DNA of 12,921 nucleotides from Hyphochytrium catenoides (taxonomy: Eukaryota > Sar > Hyphochytriomycetes > Hyphochytriales > Hyphochytriaceae), in the NCBI GenBank assembly GCA_900088475.1, contig FLMG01000570.1, positions 51,122-64,042 of the forward strand, read 5' to 3'. This document shows positions 1-9,425 of the stretch, in pieces. The position numbers were made by a program, and so were the translations under genes. Each line of letters begins with the position of its first letter. Position 1 is the first letter of the stretch. The notes beneath the pieces are model-generated. The model was not told the origin of the DNA. It saw only the letters and a list, made by a program, of their open reading frames with translations, and did no database searches.

Positions 1-136
1 CCTCATCCGGATCATGCTCTTCCCTTTCTGGCATTAGCCCACCCTCGCACTCATAGAAACCCTCATCAGGGCTATTCCCAGCCACCGCTTTTACCATCAT
101 GGAGGTAGCCTCCGGCCGGGCAACCTCAGAGGTCAT
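1..136 (-). CDS. Possible partial exon, acidic open frame running off the left edge
   Basis: On the minus strand an ATG at 136 opens a frame with no stop to the window edge, 45 codons. It begins MTSEVARPEATSMMVKAV and becomes acidic (Asp/Glu-rich) towards the edge. An alternative is that this is an internal exon starting near 123, after the AG of CTCTGAG. I recognise no domain. The stretch lies downstream of the esterase gene on the same strand, so it would belong to a separate gene continuing to the left. A 45-codon open frame is weak evidence by itself; chance is a real alternative. Confidence 0.25.
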   Translation of the reverse strand, partial: MTSEVARPEATSMMVKAVAGNSPDEGFYECEGGLMPEREEHDPDE

Positions 137-763
137 CCTTCGGTAAGGACCTTACCAAAGGCCGTACTGCTAAGTGTGGCAGCAGCAGCAGGCTTTCTCC
201 TCTGGAGCCTTTCCAGTGAGCGAAGAGCAAGACCAGTTTGCACCGCGTCCGCAGAGTCTGTATGAAGACTGTTGAGGCAGCTCCTAACCAGACAAAACTC
301 AAGAGGATAGGCGGTAAGGCCGGATCTCTGGAAGTCACGGCAGAGACAAGCCTTTGCTGGGGAGCGCTCTATGTTGAACATTGCAGCGCTTGTGTCCTTT
401 CATTCTCCTATCATTTCCTATGGAACATCATCAGAGATAGCCGCTAACGCCCTCTTCCCTCTTCCAGCTTCAACCTGAGGATTATGATTTCTGGGGCTTT
501 CTTGGTGGAGCCTAGAGAAGGAGATGCAATAATTCTCTACTGTCGCAAGCGAAGGCAGCACTTAGGCGGAGGCCGAAGTAGGCTTACTTGAGGCTAGCAT
601 CCAGCATAGCGCCTCACAATGGCATATGGGGAGGCTGTCACCAGAATGAGTAGCTCTTCTCTATAGTAATATTGGTGTATGTATTGAAGCTTGGAAGAGT
701 GCGCTAAGAACCGAGCCTGACTTTTTTGGCGTGAGAATAAATAGCTAGGTCGGTCTTGACTCA
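137..763. other. Intergenic region and probable 3' UTR of the esterase gene
   Basis: About 630 bases follow the stop of the minus-strand esterase gene. Open frames on both strands are under 85 codons, overlap one another and show no recognisable motif. The part nearest 764 is presumably the esterase 3' UTR. I see no RNA gene or repeat here. Confidence 0.5.
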
Positions 764-3700
764 TTAGACTAGCAGGGTGTCCGCAAGGTGAACTACAATA
801 TCGATGCCTGAGTCCTCCTCATGATAGAAGTGTGAGTTTTTGCCTACGATCCTATCATGAGCCTGTAGGCCATTGAACAAACAGTCCAGACGGCGCCAGG
901 ACAGCGTCTGCAGCGAGCCATACATCTCCCTCAAGGTGTCCCTGTCAGGATCATCTTCAAAAGTAGCTGTCAGATCATCCATTAATATCTGTCCTGAGGA
1001 CCGATCACCCTCAGTTTGAACAAGGTCAGGCAGGCCTTCGATGGCTCTGGAGCTGCCGCCTCCAGCTTGCCTAGCGCCAGGCTTGAGTTGATGGATGTTG
1101 GCGCCAAAAGTAGCTACGGCCCTTATGGCCTTGCTGATCTTCGACATGTTGGCATGTCGTGGGCTTCCAAATTTTGAAATGTCTTCGTCCATAGCTGCCC
1201 GATCTGCTGTGATGATACTTCTCTCAGATATGGTAGCCCGAGATTCCGTAAAGGTGAACTTGCTGCTGTCAGTGCCGACGGATGTCGGGCTGAACGTGGC
1301 GTTAGGGGTCTCCACCTGGTCCTTCTGCTGTGAGAGAAAAGTGTTCAAGATCGTGAACGTCTCTCTCAGTATGGGCGCATTAGATGTGGAAGCCAGCGTG
1401 ATGTGGGGGTAAGTTGGCGATGTCTCCGTGCTGATTAAATCGTTCTGGTACGGGTTATAGACCCTAATAGCGGCTGTGTTATAAGGGACCTGCAGCAACA
1501 TATAAGTCCAGGGAAGTGCCGTAACGGGATCATCTAGAGGGAACCCAACCTAGCAGAGAACAGAAGAGAAGGAAGCTGCAACAGGACAGCACGATGCTAC
1601 TAGCGGCAGTAGACTTCAGGACTTACTTGAAGGTCGTGAAAGATATTGGCGTATAGCGTCCGAGCTGCAAACTTGCCCAGTCCAGCTATAAAAGCCCCTC
1701 GAGTCAAGCACAGTAGCGTGCAAGGGTATTCAGGACTCGGGCGGCTAGCAAGGCAGCGGCTCGTCAGTAGTGCTCTTGCAGCCAACGATATCGTCGAGAT
1801 AAAGTCATAAAAGTCACTGTCGTCCGCTACCTCAAGTCAAGCTCAACCAAGTGAAAACTATTGAAGGTTACAACGTGCGTACCTTTCTCCTTTTACTAAC
1901 CGATCATCTTGAAGGCCTGACTCTGCAGACAGCCGGTTCGATAGCGCGCTCTCGGAGCTAACTCGTGCCTCAGCGCCTACCTGTGTACCTTCCACGACCT
2001 GATCCAACTTAGGGTTGTTTTGGTCCAAACTTTTGCCGAGAACGTCGACGCCAGCATTTTCTAATGCAGGGAGCCAAAAGTCAATGATTCGCCGGTCGGC
2101 GCAACGAAACATATGGGCGGCATTATCGGCATGCAGCTCCATCAGCGTCACATTCTCCAATTCTTCTATCACACAAACAGCACCCTGCTGGATCTTTAAG
2201 AGTTTGACTGGCATGGCTCCTCCATCTGATTCATAGATAAGGAGAAGGCTAGTCCCGTCGTGCAAAAGAAGCATGCAATAGTACGGTAGAAACCCAGAGC
2301 CCACACCAGCCCTTCGCATCTCTAGCCAGGTTGCCACCGCCGCCCAGCCGGAAGCAGCTACATCCGTAACCGAATTAGTGTCAACCTGCTGAAGGTTTAC
2401 CGGGTCTACCAGCCTATGAGGAGATGGCGTAAGCGATTCAAAGTCGACTCCAGTTCAAATCTACTCCATACCTATACATTGCGAAGCCATCTACGAAGAC
2501 TGCTGTGCCATCAACTGCGGGGGATATCTCCCAGGCGTCTAGGAGCTGCTGCCCTCTGAGCACACCTTCAGTTCTTGTACCGACCCAGCCCGCTCTGACT
2601 GCCCACGCTACGAAGTCCTTACCTACAGAAGGCGAAAGTGAAAGCAAGAGGTGAGATTTGCAGATAAAGGGTACAGGTTGGTCTCGTGCTCAATGCCCGG
2701 ACAATATAATTCTTTTGAAACTCGCCTGTAAAGTGCTCCTTGGAGTTGACCTTAATTGATTTAGACTTCTGTAGCATAATTTGCTCTCGCAGATCAGCTA
2801 CCATCTGAGATACAAGCGTTTGCTGGACTTCCGACAAGCACAAAAAATCCTTTCTCTGTTCAAAGACATTGCCGCTAAGGCGCTCATGTACTTCAGCGAA
2901 GATTCCGGCTTTGCTGATTCTACCCGAATGCTGGATTTGTTCTGAGCCCTGGCGCTGAACCCCCGTGGCCGCGGCGCCTGGCCCGCTCTTATAAATGGCG
3001 GGGGTGGACCGCAAGAAGTCGTGCCGCGTCAGTTCCACTGTTTCGGGGCTGGCGGTGTCATTCAAAACTAACTGTTCTCCAGTCCTGCCCATAAGGTGGT
3101 GGTTAGGACCAAGGCGTCTCGGCGCATAAAGGAGGTTGCTCTGTCTTCTTAGGCCGCTGCATCCCTGCACTTACACACTATAACACCTGTACGGGCCGTT
3201 GATGTCCCTAAAACACTCCATCACAGGCTTCCGGTCCAGTTCTAAGCTCTCGTCATTTCGTTAAGCTAGCTACAGTTACCTGTCGAACAGCTGACCGGCC
3301 ACAGTGTTGAACACCTTGTTTACGATACTGGTCGAGGGTCGTCGGACGCCCATATGAGGGGAAGCAAAAGTGACAAAGTTCTACAGAGGAAGAAGTACAG
3401 TGTAGCAAAGAAAAGGAAGAAGTACAGTGTAGCAAAGAGAAGGGTTAGGAGGTTCGTCACCCATGAGCCTAAGGAGCTTTTTCAAACGTATTGGTACGTA
3501 GAAGAACTTACCATTGGCTCATACTTAGTGAAGAAGCCCTTGGAATAGAGCACCCCAATGGCATAACGGGAGTATAGCCCTCCTAGTGAGTGCGCGATGA
3601 TAGAAATCTTCCGCAGCTTGGGTAAAGTCGCAGCCACCTCTTCCACCTCCTGGGCTAACCTTTTACCCCCGAAGTCTATGCCATCGTGGGTGGTCGTATA

Positions 3701-4802
3701 CTTCCCTGTATTGCAGGACGTGGCATGGACGAAGATAGCTGGAATTCAGGAGGTCAAAAAGGAGAAGGAGGAGCTTCAGGCAGCCGCTGTGGGGATTCAA
3801 GACATTCATGGCGGCGTACGTTCTTCTTGAAACGACCGCAGGAGATGCCACTTGAGATAAGTGAAGTCTCGTTCATTTCCATGAAGCCCGTGCTGCAGAA
3901 CAACCAGATGCTCGGCCTCTTCAGGCAGGCTGAGGTTATGGCACACAGGCAGAAGGAAAATCAGCGGTACTCTGGGTCGTTGAAAGGTAAGATATAGCGT
4001 ACCACCCATGGAAGGTAGCCTGAACCTCTACGTCCTGGTATGCATCGGTATCGGGCAAACTCTCGGCCAAGATCTCGGCACTGTCAGCAGGACTGACAAG
4101 ATTGCAGTTGACCGCTCGCACATGGTTATCTAAGGGGTTTCTCAGTGAAGGATCTGCATCTGAAGCAAAGGAAGTCAGGAACACCATTGTTCGGTTGTGA
4201 GGTTAGACCTTTGCCTTCAGGATTTTTTGATCGTTGAGTTGACGAAAGCTCTTCTACTTCTGGTGTCTCTTTGGTATTCGCTGGCTTACCCTTCTTAGTG
4301 AAACTCGAGAGGAGGCTAAGACCCTTAGTGATGGGCCACAGGTCATTTCCTCCGTTTCCATCCTGTCCATTGGGCACGTCTTTATTTTCTTCTTCTACAT
4401 CGACTGTCTCAGGGGCCTTCTTCACGTCAGGCGAGGAACCCAAACCGTCTGAGCTCGCACTCTCCCTCTCTGAAGTAGACGTCTTGCTGCAGAGAAACGG
4501 TCCTGTTCAGTGTCAAGCTGGTGTCAGACAAGAGGGGTGGTCTCTTATTACCCTTGAGCTTTAGAAACTCGAAATGGCCATCGACTGCTTAGACTGGTCA
4601 GGCTACCTTGGTCTCTCCCCCAGTCAGCTTCCCTTGTGGTCCGGAGAACATCTGGATTCTGTCTTCGAAGACTCAAGTATGCCAGGAACTCATTCTCAGC
4701 CGATTGAGAGAAGTGGAAAAAGTTATCAAGAGTCTCCAGCAGCTCTGTCTTCTGCAAATGTTTGACAGTGTGTATGGCTCTCGAAGAAAAGCCTAAAACC
4801 AT
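764..4802 (-). CDS. DUF676/ROG1-type serine esterase split by inserted DEP and PH-like domains
   Basis: This is an alpha/beta-hydrolase of the DUF676 putative lipase/serine esterase family. Members are thought to hydrolyse lipid esters; the substrate here is unknown. I assembled eleven exons (minus strand, 5' to 3'): 4552-4802, 4290-4486, 4003-4159, 3820-3929, 3512-3738, 3280-3380, 2726-3084, 2472-2622, 1883-2413, 1627-1816, 764-1489. They sum to exactly 3000 nt, 999 aa. Residues 1-200 are unassigned, hydrophilic and Ser/Glu-rich. Family motifs then follow in order: HLVVLQHGLHG (oxyanion region, about 208-218), IIAHSLGG (nucleophile Ser289), NFVTFASPHMGVRRP (315-329) and RTGEQLVLND (348-357). 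DEP (about 438-522) and PH-like (539-640) domains come next. The hydrolase resumes with FIAGLGKFAARTLYAN, HDLQVPYNTAAIR (candidate Asp756), LSWRRLDCLFNG and AHDRIVGK (candidate His969), ending GIDIVVHLAD. Ordinary members run straight from the TG.QL.L.D motif to the LYAN motif. All joins keep frame. The 3930-4002 donor could shift by one codon. The start at 4802 is the first ATG of an open frame that extends up to about 5009, so the N terminus is uncertain. Confidence 0.88.
1883..2413 (-). other. Exon encoding a PH-like domain inserted in the esterase
   Basis: This single 531-nt exon encodes residues 518-695 of the esterase model. It reads SGWAAVATWLEMRR, then FLPYYCMLLL and SLLLIYES, then PVKLLKI, VCVIEELENVTLMEL and HMFRCADRRIIDFWLPALENAG. 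That is the strand order of a pleckstrin-homology fold, closing with the family's amphipathic helix carrying an invariant Trp (Trp631). PH domains bind phosphoinositides or proteins. A basic lipid-binding loop is not obvious, so protein binding is as likely. The last 50 residues form a polar Ser/Glu-rich linker. The assignment is by eye from pattern, not from a profile search. Confidence 0.65.
2472..2842 (-). other. DEP domain coding region inside the esterase (two exons, GC-AG intron)
   Basis: The 3' part of exon 2726-3084 joins exon 2472-2622 to give a DEP (Dishevelled/Egl-10/Pleckstrin) domain, about residues 438-522. The first part reads LVSQMVADLREQI then SIKVNSKEHFTG. It continues as GKDFVAWAVRAGWVGTR, RGQQLLDAWEI and VFVDGFAMYRYG-like ends, matching the DEP core pattern of a conserved G..LVDWL helix, a GQ.LLD.G helix and a final F.D....Y.F strand. 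DEP domains target proteins to membranes or receptors. The same uninterrupted exon carries the esterase motif RTGEQLVLND, which ties the DEP domain physically to the hydrolase. Confidence 0.75.
2623..2725 (-). other. GC-AG intron within the DEP domain
   Basis: The only join that restores the DEP domain runs from HFT-G to GKDFVAW. The 5' site is TTTACAG|GCGAGT and the 3' site TTCTGTAG|GTAAGG. GC-AG is the commonest non-canonical spliceosomal type and usually has a strong flanking consensus, as here (ACAG|GCGAGT). The intron is 103 nt. No GT donor nearby gives an equally good domain. Confidence 0.7.
3391..3444 (+). repeat. 27-bp direct tandem duplication inside an esterase intron
   Basis: Two adjacent 27-nt units begin with the same 20 bases, AGAAGTACAGTGTAGCAAAG. 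Their last seven bases are AAAAGGA and AGAAGGG. They fall within the intron at 3381-3511. On the transcribed (minus) strand each copy supplies a CTTCTT-rich pyrimidine tract, and the copy nearer the exon abuts the acceptor TCCTCTGTAG. The intron is about 50 nt longer than the local norm; the duplication accounts for 27 nt of that. Confidence 0.9.
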
Positions 4803-6621
4803 GACAGTGATGGGGCGGATTGGCGGAATGAGTGAAGGTTGAAGCCATTTTAGCATCAACAGAGTCCACACCTTCGGTAGGGGGTTCAGGTTTAGCAGGA
4901 GTCGGACTCTCCATTGCTGAAAACCGGCTGGTAGTGCTTCGCGCAGGAAATTCAGCTCTCCAAAGCCGTTATTTAGGCCCCGGACCCACCATTCTTTCGT
5001 TATCACCACCTACACAGAACATCCTTGACGCTACCCACTATCAATGTTCAAGAGTTCCATCCTCACGCTAGCACGTAGCACTGGCCGCCGATTGAAGAGT
5101 TGACCCAGTAAGGCGGTAGCCTTCGAGCGACACTGTCGAGCGTCTGTCTTATATGTCACGCCTTTAGTTCATGGTGCTGCAGAGCTCTCCTTGCCCGAGG
5201 CAGCCTCTATCCTCAGAACCCAGCAGCACCACCTAAAGGCACGCCACCAACAAGCATCATCATCATCAGGATCATGGGCTTTGCGCTTTGCGCCCTAAAG
5301 AAGAGTCAGGGAAATCAAGTTGCAGTGTCTTTTGTGTGATGACATAAATACAGTTACCGGCCTTACTGCCCGTTACCAGTTAGCTCATGGGCGGAAGGAA
5401 GGCTGTGTAACGGACAGAGGCCGAAGCTGATCCAACAGCGTCACGTCGAGGAACTGGAGCAGCCTCTGGAACTTTGCTGGTCCTTGGTTGTCTGATCCTC
5501 TATAGTTATAAGGCGCCTAGGATCTTGGTGGATCTTCGATTATCGAGGCCAGATGGGTCTAGTGCTAGTAGATCACCCTCATTCATTCTCCTCAGGGTGC
5601 GTTCGAATGATTGGGTTGACACAGTCCTGCCTCCGTTTGCAAAGAATACTACCCCTCCGTGTCTCTGAGCAGAGTTAGAACGATGTGCTTGAGTAAACAG
5701 TGCCTTACTGTTCAACCCAAGGGCAAGCTCCCACGAGGGAGGTTCAGAAGAGCGACACTTGTTATCGAAAGGAATTACGCTACAGAAGAAGGTTTCTATA
5801 TATATTTATAGCGAGATGTCCTTCCTTCTGCGGCAATCCATCCCGGCTTGAGAGTCGATGTTTTTGAGATACCAAGCTGAAGAAGTATGAGGCTCGGTTT
5901 AAAGCTGTAGGGCTGCACTTTTTCCCCCCTAGTTCTAGAGTCTTTTGTCCCGCTAGCTTCAATGTGATCGTTCTTCATGTGATGCTTCTCGGCATCATGG
6001 TCATTAGTCTCGCTTAATGATGGGTTTAAGGCTTCATACTAGAATCTCCTTTTTCCATCCATGGAGTAGATTCTCTTCAGATGTTGAAGCGTAAGCGTAT
6101 TCCTCTTCAGCAGTTTTACCCTCTCTTGGTTGCCTGATCTAGTGTGCTGATGGCCTTGGTGCCTGTTCTTCCCCCTTCTCCTGTTGTTGTTGCCGAGGCA
6201 ATCAACCTTGATTATTACTAGACAGATATGATGGTGAAGGAGAGAGAGTGGAAGAGACCAAGACTAGGTAGCTCTTGCCTGTTCCTCTGGTAGTGGTAAT
6301 TCGTTATAAGAAAAGTAAAGATTGATATGACTGTACAATCCTTCCCCAGTGCCAGTACGAAGTATAACCTTTCCCTAAGGCACACTGCCAGAGCTACCAC
6401 GTCAGAGACTCTAATTGTAAACGTATCTGATAGCCTTCGACTGGAACTAGGTCAACCTCAGACAACCCATAACATAGGGCTTGGCAATCATCTATATTCC
6501 TTGCCTTATAACTTAATGCTACAGGGCTACCTCGTGATGGTCCAGAGAGACTTGTCTAGCAAGTCCGCGGACAGACCGAGCAATCTGTAATAAGGTTGAA
6601 AGGAGCCTGACATGGGGCCTG
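4803..6621. other. Long stretch without a supported gene; may hold the esterase 5' exons
   Basis: About 1.8 kb separates the esterase start from the stop of the UDP-xylose synthase gene; both are on the minus strand. The first 200 bases (to about 5009) stay open in the frame of the first esterase exon, and another frame has an ATG at 4914 (MESPTPAKPEPPTEG). An upstream coding exon and intron are therefore possible. Beyond that there are only scattered frames under 90 codons, a short ATC/CAT microsatellite near 5255-5270 and an AT-rich patch near 5795-5812. I see no RNA gene, terminal repeat or transposase. Confidence 0.5.
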
Positions 6622-8269
<1,648 letters not shown>

Positions 8270-8378
8270 TTGTCGGAGCGCAGGTGAGACTGCTTTCAGC
8301 TGGGCTGGGTGGTGATTTTGTGGAGCGTATCGGGTGGAGCTCTAAGAGGTTGATTGAGCGGTCAACTCCTCTATCTAG

Positions 8379-8445
8379 GAGCCTCGCATTGGTCCCTACG
8401 AGGTAGCTTCCATAGACCGACCCTAGGTAGCCTAATGCAAGGCTC
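8379..8445. repeat. Imperfect 12-nt inverted repeat upstream of UXS
   Basis: GAGCCTCGCATT (8379-8390) and AATGCAAGGCTC (8434-8445) are complementary at 11 of 12 positions, with a 43-nt spacer. The site lies 110-176 nt upstream of the UXS start codon, so it is either promoter DNA or 5' UTR. Its function is unknown and it may be chance. Confidence 0.5.
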
Positions 8446-9229
8446 AGCAGAGCAGGTGATCATATACCATTGGTGCCTCCAAAGTCGGAGATCTTCGCAA
8501 CTTGGCTGAAGGTTTTCCTAGATTAAGATGCACTATTGATGCTTGGCTGAGTTCCTTAGCTTGATGCGCGTGAAGACGCTTGCACTTGTCTCACAAGCGT
8601 TCAGTAGCGCCGTCGTACCAAGGACAGAAATGGCCGCCGAGGTTATGGAGTCAGTTGTCCTTGACCGGAACCTTCTAACAAAAGTTTATGGAGCTTGAGG
8701 CCTGGTCTCTCCTGAAGGTCCTCCCGTAGTTCAGAACAAACAAGCCACCTTCAAGAGAGCGTGTTGACGCGAGGAGAAGGGAGAGTAGATGAGTGATGAT
8801 AAAGAGAGAAGAAAGAAAGTGCCGCTTGATGTTCCAATAATCATAGAGACGAACAACAAAGACACAGCAACTTCAGGGGTTGATCTGAGGGGCAAGGCTT
8901 GTGTTGATATACTGTACCTGTGCTCACACATTATTGCCCTACTTTTGAGAGTGGAAAGCTTCAACAGCAACCAGGCTCAGAGCTTTGGCTGTGTCTATCA
9001 GTGCTCTACCACTGCAAGAGCTCGCTCCTTACGCTTCTGCAAGCCCAAGTAAGCTCCACTTTGCCTTTGCGTCGGTTGAAAGTTCTTTTCTAAGGGGGAG
9101 GGTCAAGAGTTCACTATCTTCAAAGCCTCCATAGAAGTGGTCTGGGCAGCACGCTTGGAGCTCATGGTTCACTGTCTCACCTGGATCTGATTGCTAGAGT
9201 TTCCTATTGGTAAAGTGCCTGTGACTTGA

Positions 9230-9305
9230 GGAGTGTTCTAGCACTCCACCCAGTGCCATGTCCTGGAAGGCACTAGCTTGGGGTTCCCAGCCCACGACCG
9301 GGAAC
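9230..9305 (+). other. Cluster of three perfect 6-bp stem-loops upstream of TFIIE beta
   Basis: Three consecutive hairpins can be read directly. GGAGTG/CACTCC (9230-9235 with 9242-9247) has a 6-nt loop. AGTGCC/GGCACT (9252-9257 with 9269-9274) has an 11-nt loop. GTTCCC/GGGAAC (9283-9288 with 9300-9305) has an 11-nt loop. Further copies of AGTGCC at 9214-9219 and GGCACT at 9309-9314 could pair alternatively with the second stem. The cluster ends about 120 nt before the proposed TFIIE beta start. It could be a structured 5' leader, a small RNA or a chance cluster. I do not recognise a known RNA family. Confidence 0.4.
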
Positions 9306-9425
9306 GATGGCACTGATGGCGTTGGTCAGAAAGGAGAGATAGCCTCTGACAGGTATGGACGAATGAATGCTCCTACGTTTGTGGGTTGAAAGCCTTAGTC
9401 GTGCCATTACCAAGCAGACCTGCAG

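Larger units (their letters stand above)
8270..9425. other. Divergent intergenic region between UXS and TFIIE beta
   Basis: About 1.15 kb separates the two divergent gene starts, so it must carry both promoters and 5' UTRs. I recognise no core promoter motif with confidence. An open frame at 8789-9052 (plus, 87 codons, starting MSDDKERRKK) has a real ATG but no recognisable domain and cannot be joined convincingly to TFIIE. Two structured elements are listed separately. Confidence 0.5.

Noticed and set aside
1095-1412. Plus-strand open frame of 105 codons
   Set aside because: It lies entirely opposite the last esterase exon, which shows family motifs in its own frame; this is a shadow.
2448-2463. 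CAGTTCAAATCTACTC resembling a tRNA T-arm B box
   Set aside because: No matching A box, acceptor stem or anticodon arm at the right spacing, and it falls in and beside an esterase intron on the other strand.
1883-2622. DEP and PH segments as a separate gene between two esterase genes
   Set aside because: The exon carrying the DEP start also carries the esterase RTGEQLVLND motif, the exon phases run through, and the downstream half alone lacks a nucleophile. One gene is the simpler reading.
3085-3279. Possible extra exon in the 195-nt esterase intron
   Set aside because: The flanking exons join to give the family's contiguous FDR-TGEQL motif in phase, leaving no room for another exon.
5506-5715. 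Minus-strand 69-codon frame reminiscent of a retroelement fragment
   Set aside because: Only a vague resemblance; there is no catalytic motif, no terminal repeats and no continuation on either side.
6327-6590. Plus-strand 87-codon frame in the UXS 3' flank
   Set aside because: ATG to stop with no recognisable domain or splice partner; the length is compatible with chance in 1.8 kb of noncoding DNA.
8789-9052. Plus-strand 87-codon frame starting MSDDKERRKK
   Set aside because: It has a real ATG, but the sequence loses protein-like character after about 45 codons, has no recognised motif and no convincing splice into TFIIE beta. It could be an upstream open frame.
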